Assembly (NCBI GenBank): GCA_963995505.1 | Contig: OZ023197.1 | Span: 5,426,121-5,490,120 of the forward strand | Direction of reading: 5' to 3' | From: Hypericum androsaemum | Taxonomy: Eukaryota; Streptophyta; Magnoliopsida; Malpighiales; Hypericaceae | Length of the DNA: 64,000 nucleotides | Part shown: in pieces, positions 47,668 to 59,412 of the stretch | How positions within the stretch are numbered: the first letter of the stretch is position 1 | Layout: every line of letters starts with the position of its first letter | Translations under genes and position numbers: made by a program | Notes under the pieces: generated by a model | Databases searched by the model: none | What the model was told of the DNA's origin: nothing | Seen by the model: the letters and a program-made list of their open reading frames with translations, nothing else

Positions 47668-48544
47668 TGTTGGGTTTGAATGAAAAATTCAATGCAAGCC
47701 CAATAATGGAAAGGCCCAAAAGGGAGATGGAAGGTTGCAATCCCACATTGAATAGAGCAAGGAGGATTTCCTTATTTATAAGGAATTCTCCTCCTTGCCT
47801 CTCAACTTGATTGACTTCCTAAAAGGCTGACTCACCGCTAGCTGCCTGCGAGGACGGTGCGAAGCATCGTCTGAGCACGAGCACGAGCACGAGCGCGAGC
47901 GCGAGCACGAGCACGAGCACGCGCACGCGCATGTGCGCATGGCGCATTGGACGCAGGTCGCAATGGGCGCTTTCCGGGTCCAGAGGCAGCTGCGCAGCTA
48001 CCGAAGCGACGAGGAGCTGCGAGCGCCTTCAGGTTGGCCGCCGAAGAGGCACGACGGGCTGGAAAGTCCAGGAGACTTCCAGAAGGTCGAAGGGCGCCAG
48101 CGCAGCCTGGGCGCGCCTGGAAGGATCCAGAAGCCACCGAAGGGCCACGAGCGCAGCCAGTCAGCCTGTTGGCCAAGCGGACGCGTCCCTTCGGGGTGGC
48201 TGCCTCCCTGCCTCCTCCAGCCTATAAATAGGCCTGCCCCCTGCTAGAATTCTCATCCCAGCAGCAAGTGCACCTCCTAGCATTGTTGTCTTCTCCTCTT
48301 CCCCCGTTCTTCACTTAGAAAAGAGTCTGAAAGTTCTGGGTATATAAGGGTTCGCCCGAAAGTTTCGAGATACGTGTGCAACGGTATTGGAAACGCCCTA
48401 AACAGTCGTTGTATCTTGGGGACGATTGCCGAAGCCCGTACCGCACTGAAATATACGGGGCAATCTCATCTTACGGAGAAAGTGTCCAACACTTGCCTCG
48501 ACTGAAGTAGATCCTAATCAAGTACACCACTCCGACAAACAACA
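47668..48544 (+). repeat. 3' LTR of the copia element
   Basis: It is 102 bp longer than the 5' LTR. It has an expanded (GAGCAC/GAGCGC)n run at about 47876-47925, an extra 'gttctgggtatataagggttcgcccgaa'-region insertion near 48333, and different GC-rich blocks. TATAAAT is at 48223-48229. The segment matching the 5' fold-back arm has one change (CAATCTCATCTTAC). Confidence 0.9.
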
Positions 48545-48549
48545 CTTAA

Positions 48550-49525
48550 TTCATATAACAAAAAGGTGCAAATCTCCTAAACCGTAAAGAGATCATTAAC
48601 GTCATCAATCAATTAGCAAAACAACAGATGAACTAATTGTTTACCATCTAATAGACACAATATCTATCGAATTTAATTCTATAAGACATTAGTATTAATA
48701 ACACGATGTTTCGAGTCCTAGCAATTATACCCAAAACTTTAGTCTAATTAAACTATTTATCCCTTGTTAATTAGTTTGGTAAGAACTATTTCTTGTTGAA
48801 TTAACTGCCCATCAAGATTTAATGGCATGTTAGTCCAAGAATGAACTCACAATCATAAATTATTCAAGAAAAATAAAAAGAACAAGAGAATAAGCAAATA
48901 CTATAAAATAATATTTATAAAATTTGATCATCACAAACAAAATATTGGTGCTCCTCACTCAAATCCACATTGAGAATTAGTCCTCTGGATAATAAATGGT
49001 GAATGCATTGAACATGATAATATGATGTGTGAGAGACATAAGCTAATAAGGATTTATTTAACTCCTCATAACCTTTAAAAGTCGAGCCAAATAATCCTAA
49101 ATATCAAAATTTAATTTTTGAACTCCTAAATGGAACATCAATCTTACTAGGTTAGAACTAATGATGTCTAGATTTATACAAGGACTTAGACTAAAATGGA
49201 ACATCAATCTTATTAGGTTAGAATCATCATATTGTCATTAAGAAGTCCTTAATGGCTAGTACGAGCACAAATCTTTCTCGACTGATATTTATACTCGAGA
49301 GAGAGCTTTGGGTAAAGTTAATAGTGAGCCTTAAAACCTTCTAGATACGCCCAACCATTGTCAGTACTGGAGCAAAGAGCCTACACGGAACAGGTACTGC
49401 TGGCAAGCCATTGTCAGGCGGCAAAGCTCCCTACACCTGCCAAATCGCGTGAACACCTTAGCGTCGGGCATTTTCGAAAAGCAAGAGCTGCATCGTCTAT
49501 TTAACTATATCTTAGAGAGTTGAGT
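48550..49525. other. intergenic DNA, nothing recognised
   Basis: 'aatggaacatcaatcttactaggttagaa' appears twice (about 49130 and 49195). No gene or bounded element is supported. Confidence 0.5.
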
Positions 49526-50440
49526 GTAATTTACCAAAATAATGTACCATATGTGTTCAAGCATTTTTACATAAGTACACTGTGGTTTCACTTTTTCTAT
49601 TTTAGTGACGAGAGTTTCTAAATTTGACACTTTTGGTGACAAACTCTTAACCATGATTAGTTTCGTCATAATTGGCATTTTTATGGATATCTACGTGAGT
49701 ACCGCGTCATATTTCTCTATCATGGATAGTAGTGAGGTGGAAAAATGAAAAAGATCCCCCTAAAACCCTAATCTCCAAAACAACGTCAGCGCCACTTCTT
49801 CACCTACTTCTTGTTCGGAATTCGTGTCTCGACCTTCTCTCCTTGTAAATGGATGAAACTATTGCAGATCTGAAATTTTTCTTAATTTTTTTCATTCTTA
49901 TTGTTTCCCCCTTCTCTTTCCTTAATTTGGTTTGTCAGTTCTGATAATCTTTGGTTCGAAAATACTAAGTTCGAAATATCCATTTAGATTGACTAAAATG
50001 AATTAGAGTCGGAATAGATTAAGGTAAATTTTTGTCGACCAAATTTGAATACCAACAAATATGAATGATGAAGAATGGGGTTTTCTTAATGGCAGTGAAC
50101 AATGGAGGGATACTATAACAACGAGTGGGTCAGCCCCGACCATTTCTTGGATTGGTTTAGACCAAAAAAGTAACGAAGGGTTTTGTTAGATTCGTGAAAT
50201 CAGTGTTTTAAGGGTTTTTTTTAACATTTTTACGTCACCGCCACCTAGAATAAAAAAATATGACGCAGTACTGACATGAATAACCATGAAAATAACAACT
50301 GAAACAAAATTAATCATAGTCAAGAGTTTGTCGCCAAAGATATCAAATTTAAAAACTTATGTCATCAAAGTAAAAAAGTGAAATTACTAAGTACTTAAGT
50401 AAAAATACATGAAATCACAAAATACTAAAATAAATTTATC
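49526..50440. mobile_element. foldback element with unrelated interior, about 0.9 kb
   Basis: The left arm (49526-49735) and right arm (50222-50440) are diverged inverted repeats: 'cgagagtttctaaatttgacac' pairs with 'atcaaatttaaaaacttatgtc', 'gtaccgcgtcatattt' with 'aaatatgacgcagtac', and 'aaactcttaaccatgatta' with 'taatcatagtcaagagttt'. The interior of about 490 bp is not repeated and includes a pyrimidine-rich, leader-like stretch (49770-49910). No target duplication could be fixed and the limits are approximate. Confidence 0.6.
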
Positions 50441-50870
50441 CCTAAATTCTTTTAGGGTCGAACCTATTTTAGAACTCGGATTACAAATAATCAATGAAAA
50501 TTAATAAAAGATCTTAACTCAAATTTTGTATTGTTTAAATCCAACCCGCCTGCGGAAATAGAAATTTTTTGGTTAAATAGAAACAAAATCTAATACCGTC
50601 TGAAGCTCGGGCTTAGGCGTACGTGATTGGTCATATAATTTTCTTAAAAGATAAATTTTTATACAATAACACATGATTTGAATCTGAACTCCTAAATATT
50701 TAGGACGCATTAAAATCATTGATTAGTTATTTAGCCCCTAAAAAAAAATTAGTCATATAAATAGATACAGACAAAGGTAATTAATAGTTGGTTTGGGGAT
50801 ATCCATATCAGTTTCGCCTAATCGTAAAGGGGAGTTTTAGAAATTAGGGTTTTTTTTGCGGGGCAGGAAG

Positions 50871-51044
50871 ATGATAGAGGTGGTGCTGAACGACAGGCTG
50901 GGGAAGAAGGTGCGTGTCAAGTGCAACGAAGACGACACGATCGGTGACCTCAAGAAGCTCGTGGCGGCCCAGACCGGCACCCGCTCCGACAAGATCCGAA
51001 TCCAGAAGTGGTACACCGTCTACAAAGACCATATTACCCTCGGC

Positions 51045-51090
<46 letters not shown>

Positions 51091-51092
51091 GA
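50871..51092 (+). CDS. UBL5: ubiquitin-like protein 5 (UBL5/Hub1)
   Basis: An intronless 73-residue frame, exactly the length of the highly conserved UBL5/Hub1 family. It reads [20 protein letters not shown], then [20 protein letters not shown], and ends [16 protein letters not shown]. The ubiquitin fold is complete. The C-terminus is Tyr-Tyr-Asn instead of Gly-Gly, so it binds partners non-covalently rather than being conjugated. Family members bind the HIND element of spliceosome proteins (Snu66/SART1, Prp38) and affect splice-site choice. The in-frame ATG 15 bases upstream (50856) is not conserved, so the start at 50871 was chosen. A donor-like AG|GTACGA (51117) and an acceptor-like TTTTTCTAG (51799) suggest an intron in the 3' untranslated region. 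Confidence 0.93.
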
Positions 51093-52000
51093 ACACCTTC
51101 CCCCCCTCTCGATTATAGGTACGACTCAAACCCTAATTTTGTGGGCCCCCGACCTAGTCTCTTGATTGAAACCCTAATTTTCTTAATTGCGTTCCGTTTC
51201 TTTGTTAGGGTTTGAAAGGTAAGTTTTTACACCGTGCCGAGGTTTGAACCATGGATCTCCACGAATTTGTACACGCCTTGTTCCGTTAGGCTAGATTAGC
51301 GCTTTGGCGTTGTGAATTTTTGTGTGTGCGTGTGTGTGATGGAATGTATCGTTTCATTCCTGTTTAGGTGGCCTTTGAATTCCCCTTCTTCACTTAGCTT
51401 ATATGGATTTGCTTTGATCGGTTCGGAAGATGTGTTTACTTATCGTGCTCTCACAACCTGATGGCGTTAGGCAGGTTCGATGCTTGTATCTGTCTCTTGA
51501 TTGGGGTAGATTGCCTCTATATGCACAGCATCTGTACCGCGTTCTCGAGTTTTATTTGTTCTGTATGCATAGGATATCGATGCCTTAACCGACTGCTGCC
51601 TCTGGATTGGGCTAGATTGGTGCTGTTTGCATAGCTCTTAATGCCTTTGTTGGCTGCTACCTTTTTGGTTAGATTGGCCCGTATGCATTGTTCTTGATGG
51701 CATTCAGTTTGATTTCGTAATTGTCTGCTGTTCTGAGAATGAATACATACACAAGATGATGAGATGTGAATAGCTGACGTGTTCCTTTTATTTTTCTAGG
51801 CTACCTGAAGAATGTGGAATGGGATGGCATGGGAAGGATGGCAGCTGCATCGGCTAGCGTGTATTTCCGTGCCTCTGTAATAAGAACCATGCCTTGTGAT
51901 TTCTGCAGTGTGTACTTACTATATAGATAACGATTGACCTCATCGTGATGCTTGACAATTGATACTCCGTTTCTGTAATTACTATCACAATGGCTGATGA
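51093..52000 (+). other. probable 3' untranslated region of UBL5 with an intron
   Basis: The stretch 51119-51799 has T-rich intron-like composition, bounded by AG|GTACGACTC and TTTTTCTAG|GCTACC. Downstream sequence to about 52000 would be the last non-coding exon. This is inferred from splice-like signals only. Confidence 0.4.
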
Positions 52001-52379
52001 ATGAACAGCTTTGTGGTTTATCTAAAGGCTTGATCTTGTCCGGTAAGCGAGCCGTAGGGATGCTAGCTTCTTTTTCTTATGCTGGGATGGTAAAACTGGT
52101 GTAGAATTCGTCAACGGATGACACCGACACCGGTATTCGATTCTGCTAACCAACTTGAAGATGCTCTGTTTATGAGTGATATTGGTTAGGACCCATTCAA
52201 GGCTCTTGTTTCTATTCTGCGACTTTGGGTTCAACACTCTGTTTAATCTTTGCTAGATCTCAGTGAGTGTTACCATGAAGCATCATGGACAGTGAAGGAC
52301 TGCTGTCCTTTCAAACCCGGCGTTATAGTTGGTCAAAGTGGACTTTGACAGTTCAGTTTTTTTGTATCATTTGGTCTCT

Positions 52380-52540
52380 AAATACTTGTCGATTATTCTA
52401 AGATTTTTGAAATGTGGCAAAACACTATCAATAAGTATTTAATATTGATGTGTTCTTAAAAATTAGAACTCGAGATATGTTAGTTAAGTTAGAACAATTT
52501 AGTTGTCGATTGATATTTTTATGACTACATTTATCCTCGA
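52380..52540 (-). repeat. SINE-like dispersed repeat, decayed copy
   Basis: On the minus strand it reads 'aaattgttctaacttaactaacatatctcgagttc' and then 'attaaatacttattgatagtgttttg', matching the 4480 and 29981 copies in order but not closely. Confidence 0.4.
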
Positions 52541-52973
52541 TCCAATATTGTAATAAATAAATAATTTTTCTATCATTCAAATACACAACTTACAACTCAA
52601 CTTTACTCCATTTTTTTATACTTTATCAATGACACGAACCTTCACTCAACACTTTTTTAAGTAGTAGTTGGTTTATCAAAAAAAAAAAAAAGACAACCCT
52701 ACCCAAAATGCAACAATCGGTGTTTGGTTCTGGTTCTATGTTCAGGTGCTAATCGTGGTTCTTTGTTGCATTAATGATGTGGGATTTGAGAGCTGGGAGT
52801 TTCTTTGGATATCTGATTGATCCCATTCTTCGTTTGGGATTTTTTTTAAGCGGACAGGCTAACCTAAGACTACCCACATCAGCAATTTACCCAATACAGT
52901 TCACGGAATAAACAATTAATTTCTCTCTCATCCATACTCAATATAATCAAATCCAATCCAATTATATATTTTT

Positions 52974-53660
52974 GGGAAAAGTCCACTTTAGTACCCTGTG
53001 GTATCGACCAAAATCACTTTAGTACCATGTGGTAAAAAACCGATCAATCGAGTCATACTTATTCCAATTAACATCAAAAAGGGCCTCGGGCAGCTGCCCG
53101 AACCTACCCGAACCCTGCCCGGGCTACGTGGCCAGCCACGTCACCAATTTTTGATGATGTGGCACCACGTGGAGAGGAGGAGGAGGAGGAGGAGGCGGGG
53201 AGGAGGAGGAGGACGCGGGGAGGAGGAGGCGGAGGAGGAGGAGGAGGAGGAGGGGGGAAGGAGATGGATTCTGGGTCCTCCGCGTCCTCCTCCTCCTCCC
53301 CGCATCCTCCTCCTCCTCCCCGCCTCCTCCCCGCGTCCTCCTCCTCCTCCCCGCCTCCTCCCCGTGTCCTCCACCTCCTCCCCGCCTCCTCCTCCCCGCG
53401 TCCTCCTCCTCCTCCCCGCCTCCTCCTCCTCCTCCTCCCCGCCTCCTCCTCCTCCTCCCCGCCTCCTCCTCAAAAATTGGTGACGTGGCTGGCCACGTAG
53501 CCCGGGCAAGGTTCGGGTAGATTCGGGCAGCTCCGGGCAGTTGACCGAGGCCCTTTTTGATGTTAATTAGAATAAGTATGACTCGATTGATCGGTTTTTT
53601 ACCACAGGGTACTAAAGTGATTTTGGTCGATACCACAGGGTACTAAAGTGGACTTTTCCC
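52974..53660 (+). mobile_element. Mutator-like foldback MITE, 687 bp, nested in Harbinger
   Basis: The arms start GGGAAAAGTCCACTTTAGTA and are shared with the MYB-carrying element at 33218. Exact 9-bp duplications tatattttt flank it (52965-52973, 53661-53669). The centre is a (GGA)n-rich block (53171-53266) followed by a (TCC)n-rich block (53278-53472), which pair to extend the hairpin. The Arg/Pro/Ser-rich frames through this block are simple-repeat artefacts. Confidence 0.85.
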
Positions 53661-53857
53661 TATATTTTTCTACCCACAGCAGCAACCCAGTAAACAGAAT
53701 AAATAATTAATTTCTCTCTCATCCACATATTATCTACTATCATTTTTTGGAATACTAAATTAGATAGAAATACTCGAGGTACAAATAGAAGTCGAAAATG
53801 ATAAATTACGAATACGGAAATTTTAAATTACAAATACAGAAATTTAAAATTACATAA

Positions 53858-54060
53858 TTAATTATTATTTCCGAATTTTGCCAAATGTGCTCAATTAAAT
53901 CACTTTTCAGAGCGTTATAAGCTTCTCTATTGCGAATTTGTTCCCTAGCTGTCATGTAGGTAGATAGATTTCCGATGCGTTCAGTAGAAAATTGAAAAGG
54001 TTCTTCATTGTCCTCTTCATTTTAGAATTCGGCCGGATCATGATAACGGAGATATGTGTC
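53858..54060 (-). pseudogene. Harbinger transposase C-terminal remnant
   Basis: On the minus strand the translation reads 'DTYLRYHDPAEF', a stop, then 'NEEDNEEPFQFSTERIGNLSTYMTAREQIRNREAYNALKSDLIEHIW' (shown here only as its landmarks: FSTERIGNLS and REAYNALKSDLIEHIW). I recall this as the tail of plant HARBI1-like transposases. The DDE catalytic domain is gone. Confidence 0.55.
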
Positions 54061-54270
54061 ATTTTGACAAAGGTGAAGTGACAATACAAAAGGTACGAGA
54101 CAAATTACCATAATTACGGGTATGAATGGAATAACAAAGGTGAAGTGACAATAAAAAAGGTACGAGACAAATTACCGTAATGAATGACAAATTACATGAA
54201 ATGACAAATTACATGAAATGACAAATTATATGAAATGAATGACAAATTACATGAAATGAAAAATTACTAA

Positions 54271-55336
54271 TTAATTTGCAAACACTCGAGAAATTAGATT
54301 GCGCTTCATCTCTTCATCTTCTGAGGATAAGTGCTGTTTCGAAATCAAAGCAGTCAACATGATTTTATCTAACTCCATATTCTTCATGGCCTCCCTTTTT
54401 TCATCTCGTTGGATTCTTTGTTGCTCCCTTTGTTGCTCCAGCTCCATTCTCTTCTTCAAAATTTCATTTTTATTATCTCTGGTTATTCTCAACGCACGAA
54501 TTTCTGCTGCAACATCATCAGATGCCTTACCTTTTCCTTTCCTTCTTTTGGTAGCATCTCTACCCATAGGACGGAAAATTGTTGAAGATATAGTGATTGT
54601 ATCTTCTGAGTTAGATGGGATTGAATAATCCCCTTCTTCGGTCATCTTTGACCTCTTTGAGCTCCCACCACTTTCTATAACCTCCTCCTCGTTCTACGAA
54701 GGAAAATATGTCAAACCGTGATCTCCTTCTTCAATTTGCCACTTGGGATGTTTACACATAAATTCATTAAAAATAACAAGGTCAGTAAATTTTTTGCCAC
54801 CATCCCCTTCATAAAGTGCTTGAGCTTCAGTCTCAACATCTCCTCGCTCATGCCGCTCCGCTTCCGTTTAAGTGCTTCTCGGTATGCACCAACTCACTTT
54901 GCTGCATTGACAGTAAGTCATTTATAACGACCTTTTATTGAAGGCACGTTTCTTTCATGGATAGCTTCCATATTTTCTGCTTGACAGACATGGTATTGTG
55001 CACTCACTCGGGACCATAGCGAGGCACTCTTCTGATTTTTTCTAATAACGCTATCTTCTTTACAGTAAATGAAAGCTGACATTAGGGCAATGTCTTCTTT
55101 CACACCCCAACTACTTGGTGCAGACTTTTTAGTTTTTTTCTCGCTAGACCTATCGAAGGACAAATGCCGTAGAATATTTTGTGGGGGTTGAAAAAATGGA
55201 ATTTGAGAGAGATTTGGCGATAATTGAGAGCTATAAAAGGTTGAGAGTCTGGATACTCTCCATAATTTTGATAAGCTGAAGGATTATAAGATCTGAAAGG
55301 ATTATAATTTGGAGAATTATGATCATTTGGATCCAT
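54271..55336 (-). pseudogene. Harbinger ORF1 protein (MYB/SANT-like), disrupted
   Basis: It starts MDPNDHNSPNYNPFRSYNPSAYQ at 55336. Frame changes and a stop break it into pieces: 55336-55100, then 55163-54918 (SANT-like part: APSSWGVKEDIALMSAFIYC and NMEAIHERNVPSIKGRY), a decayed middle, and 54645-54271 (basic coiled-coil tail with KKRMELEQQREQQRIQRDEK). ORF1 proteins of PIF/Harbinger bind transposon ends and recruit the transposase to the nucleus. The order is complete but the frame is broken at least twice. Confidence 0.75.
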
Positions 55337-55733
55337 AGTAGAAAAATATTACAGAGGACATTTAAAAGAAGAGATTATATAGTGAAAGAAGAGAGAATTT
55401 TAGATGGTGTGTGAAAATGGTGTGTGAAAATATGTTAACATTGGACTCTATTTATAGAGATTTGAAAAATAATAATTTTCATAATTTTTTTTAGTTTTAG
55501 GTCTGTTTAGATAACAACGAAAATATTATCCGAAAATATCTATTTTTAACGAATAATATTATGCCAATTGGAACTAATTAGATAAATAAGTAAAGGAAAA
55601 AAAAGACCAAGTGGCCAATTTGCCGCTCACAAGTGGCGATCGGCCGTTCGCCCCCTTTTTCATTACATTTGTTTTTTTTAATATTAAAAAACCCACCCGC
55701 GCGAGATTTTTATCTCTGCTGCGGGTGGTCTAA

Positions 55734-56934
55734 GCATACCAAGGAACGACGCGACCGAACCAGTTCAAAGATTTTTTTTGAAAGTTCAGAGATTGGACTC
55801 TTGCTGTGATTAGCTCCTACTAGTAAGAAGATGTTCCCGATGTAGTCTTTTTTAGATATCTTCTTCCTCTACTGAAGGCACTCTTATTAGAGTCTTCCCA
55901 CTTTTATTTTTTTAAATTTTTATTGCCTTACAAAAAAACTCGGTTGGTTAGGGATGTGAATAAAAATATCCAAGTGATTGTTGGTAATATATTCAATAAT
56001 ATAACTACTCATTTTGTCATGATAGACCTTTTAATGTTAGGGCGTTGTAACTTAATTCTCAATAAATACACAAAAAATAGAAGGTAAGTTGAAAATAAGG
56101 ATTCGAGTATGATACAAATTACGTAGGTTGGGATTGAGATTTGTTATAAGCTTTAGTAATTAATATATATTATTTAAAAAAATTAGATAGGATCCGGATC
56201 CTATAGATCCATATTGATGTCCTTATATTTTTATAAAATAAGGATCCGGACAGAATTCAGGTTTAGATTTGATAAAAAAACAACAGATCCTAAACTCTTC
56301 GAATCTAGATCTGTATAAATACTTAGGATAAAGATCTAATTAACTTCTCTAAATAGAGCCCAGATTAAGAGGTCCAGGTCTCAAGCCCATGGGCGGTTGA
56401 GCAAGAAGGATCCCCACTTCGCTACTAAAGTAAGAACAACAAATTATTATATTTTTTGTTTATATCACGTCGAACATCCACTGTATCGACTAATTTAAGT
56501 TCAAGTAATGTAGAATATTTGAAAGGTTGTAAAACTTTCTCATCAACTATTTATAATTGATGTGTTCTATACATTGGATCGGTTTCTTGTTAGCTTTTTT
56601 TATATTGTGATGTACTAACTAATCTAAATTTAGAATGGGTATGACTTCTGAAAAATAACAAAACTCTCTAAACAAATATTTTGCTGCCTTTTCAAGGATA
56701 AAAAATTATCGGCTAATTTGCTAGTTTGTTTGTTGATTTGAACACAGACAGACATGAGGCACATCTAGTGGATGGAATGCCCTCGCCTCTCTGCACCCAT
56801 CTGACAGGTGATTTGCCGCCAAAAGAAGAAGTGAAGTGTGTCACTGACTATTGGAGTCTGCCAGGAGAGTGAGATTTGAAGCACTTGGCAGAGTCCCTGC
56901 TAGCCTCGTTGGAGGTCACCAACCTCTCTATTAT
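55734..56934. other. intergenic DNA with a SINE-like fragment
   Basis: A fragment of the SINE-like family lies on the minus strand at about 56608-56690 ('aaatatttgtttagagagttttgtta'). Nothing else was recognised. Confidence 0.45.
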
Positions 56935-57870
56935 ACCTTCAGCCACGGATGCCTTATCGTAGGGGCTTACCCCGGACGACCAATTTTCCACTAGGTCGTT
57001 GTACAAAGCACTGCGTGGAGAACCAGGTTTTGGTTGCAGGGAGTTGTCTTAGCAAAAAATATGGTCTTTAGAGGTTCTTGAGCATATACGTGTTTTCATT
57101 TGGTTATCATTCCATAGCAGGTTGATGACCAATGTTCAGATATTTCAGAGGCACCAGACTAGTGCGAGTACCTGTCCAAGATGCCTCTGCGGTGATGAGA
57201 CTCGGATGCATTTGTTTTGTGATTACAGGTTCTTGCGGGAGGTGTGGGATGTGCTCCTGCCTCTCGGGCGACTCGGGTTCCTGGACGTGATGGACTGCAG
57301 GGATTGGATTCGAGCAAACATTGTAGATGCTGGTCAAAATATCAAAGGCCCTCTTTGGACGACTGTATTTACTACCGCATGCTGGTGGCTCTGAAAGTGA
57401 AGAGTTGCCGCAGTCTTTCTAAACGGGTCGTTACATGACCCCTTTCTCTTATACCTCTACATGCATATGAGTTTGCCGAGTTATGCTTAACCAGAATACT
57501 CCAATCCCTCTGAGGCATGAGATACTTGTATCGTGGACACGCCCACCATATGGTTATGTCAAGTTGGATACTGATAAAGTCTCAGCTATCAATCGAGGGA
57601 TATTAGGTGCTGGAGGGATTATTCAAAATGTAGTAGGTCGTTGGCTATGTGGCTTTTCTAAGGGTATTAGATGCTAGAGTCCCTTTTGCTGAGCTTTAGG
57701 CTCTTGTTTTGGGACTTGAACTGGCATGGGAGTACGGTTTTTGACAGATTTTGGTTGAGGTCGATTCCTCCCTAGTTCTTCTCTGGTGCCGGTCGCGATG
57801 TTGGACAGGAGCATCTGCACGCCAACCTGATTAGTCGAGCACAAGTGTTACTTGGCTGAGACTGGACGAC
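56935..57870 (+). pseudogene. LINE (non-LTR retrotransposon) ORF2 3' remnant: zinc-binding RT domain and RNase H
   Basis: The first part reads like 'TPDDQFSTRSLYKALRGEPG' and then 'EHIRVFIWL.FHSRLMTNVQIFQR' and 'CPRCLCGDETRMHLFCDYRFLREVWDVL'. This is the zf-RVT domain of plant LINEs, with the CPxC...H..C cluster. The second part, 'SWTRPPYGYVKLDTDKVSAINRG' and 'GAGGIIQNVVGRWLCGFSKGI', is the RVT_3/RNase H domain; the usual first catalytic Asp is within KLDTD. Several stops and shifts break it, and the upstream RT is absent. Confidence 0.75.
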
Positions 57871-57960
57871 ACAAATACAACACAGCTTTAGAGAAGGTAA
57901 TCTGGTGGCAGAGCTCGTGATTTTTTTTTATATGTGTGGTTTTCGGTTTACGAGTGTTGT

Positions 57961-59404
57961 TGACTTTTTTATATTTGAAAAAATTATTAAATCTCATGTT
58001 AAGATTATTACATTGGTAGTTCAACAATAGTTGATTTATTTATAACTATATAAAATCCGCGTACTCATCGTCTTAATATTTTTGATAAATATGAAAATTT
58101 TAACATGATATCAGAGCAAATTTTACCAACGGATCATACGATTCCCATTTCATGGCATATTCAAGCTACTACCGACACATATACTAAACTGTGCAACTTC
58201 ACATACTCATTGCATTTAATTCTTGAATTAGATATAGAAATTTTAAAGTTATCGACTATACCAAATTTAATTTTTAAGTAAATTTTTACAACAATAATTA
58301 CACCTATCTTGAACTCTGGATTTTATCAATTCCTCCTGTACCTTGTATTATTAAACCAAATGTTACTCGACAATTATACGAGTTAAAACAACAGTACTTT
58401 TAAAAATCGAGGTTTCTTCCATTTATTACGAATCCTATACCAGACATCATCACATCAAGTCACTGTCTTGTCTTAATTTGTTGTCCGTCATTTTTTTTTG
58501 AGAAGAAGTAGTTGTCCGTCTTACTTGGTTGTTTGTTTGCTTCATGTAAACAAGACTAATCAACACACGAGATGGTACTTTGCAATTTTAAATAGTTTCT
58601 AACTATCTTTTTTGTTATTTTTTCTTGCTGTTATTAGAGTGGTAAATATCTTTACTTGACCTAAAAGAATTCGTCAAAGTGTGGAATTATTATGTATCTA
58701 AGATTTTGTACTACAAAGAAACCAATATAATGGTGTCCCAAGCATTTTGACGGGAAGAGACATCTTCCAGTAAAATGTAACCAAAGACGGGACCAAAATA
58801 TTTGTTTCATTATTAAAATGCAAAGAAGTTGTGAAACTTTTTTAAAAAAAAATTAAGAAATACTTGAAATCACAGAAAATTTGAAAAAGTTATGGGAACT
58901 TTAAAAGGGAAATTTAATAAAATTTTCAAATTAGTAATAAATTTTTTTTATAGTGGGCACTTAATAACCAAATAAGCTACAGAAAGTTTCCTCTCAAAAG
59001 AAAAAAAATAGCAGCCAGAAGTTCTCACTTCGTACTTATGATTCAAATTGCGTAATACAAAGTTAATCCAACTATAAAAAAGCTAATCCAGACCTAAGTG
59101 TTTTTCATATAACTTGAGCCCAACCGAAGATAAATCAAATTCGCTATACTTATGATTCAAATTCAGATCTCGAGTTCGATGTTCTGATCAGAGATAATGT
59201 TGGATTTTAGATTAGATATTGTTTACGAATTTTGAATATAAAGAAAAAAAGAAAAGCTAATATATCAAAGACTAGCTATGAACTGGTGGTTTGATGCAGT
59301 GTATTGCTCGAGGACTTACCGAAGAGCCAATCTTTGGTTTGCAACCTGGAAAAAACCAGACCATGGGTAAATTGTAGAACAAAATAGAGTTCCAGGGAAA
59401 TTAG
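57961..59404. other. AT-rich intergenic DNA
   Basis: Only fragments reminiscent of decayed repeats ('acatgatatcagagcaaattt' near 58105) are visible. No gene is supported. Confidence 0.5.
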
Positions 59405-59412
59405 ATTAGAGA

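Larger units (their letters stand above)
42170..48544 (+). mobile_element. Ty1/copia LTR retrotransposon, 6.4 kb, inactive
   Basis: The LTRs are 42170-42944 (775 bp) and 47668-48544 (877 bp), both starting TGTTGGGTTT and ending CCGACAAACAACA. The 5-bp duplication cttaa flanks the element (42165-42169, 48545-48549). A polypurine tract (GTGGGGGAT) precedes the 3' LTR. Domain order gag, protease, integrase, RT, RNase H defines Ty1/copia. The reading frame is broken by stops, a frameshift and a Cassandra LTR inserted at 44006-44265. The site after the 5' LTR does not match the usual tRNA-Met primer sequence. Confidence 0.93.
52868..55730 (-). mobile_element. PIF/Harbinger transposon, decayed, with a nested Mutator-like foldback
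   Basis: The terminal inverted repeats GACTACCCACATCAGC and GCTGCGGGTGGTC are flanked by TAA on both sides (52865-52867, 55731-55733). On the minus strand a TATAAATAG core (about 55449-55457) leads into ORF1. ORF1 is followed by a short C-terminal piece of the transposase; most of the transposase is deleted. A terminal module ('gaataaa(c/t)aattaatttctctctcatcca') occurs twice, at about 52906 and 53697, separated by the nested foldback. It is related to the 762-bp element at 25923. Confidence 0.8.

Noticed and set aside
53000..53640. Long Arg/Gly/Pro/Ser-rich open frames on both strands
   Set aside because: They are translations of (GGA)n/(TCC)n simple repeats inside a foldback MITE; all frames stay open because the repeats lack stops.
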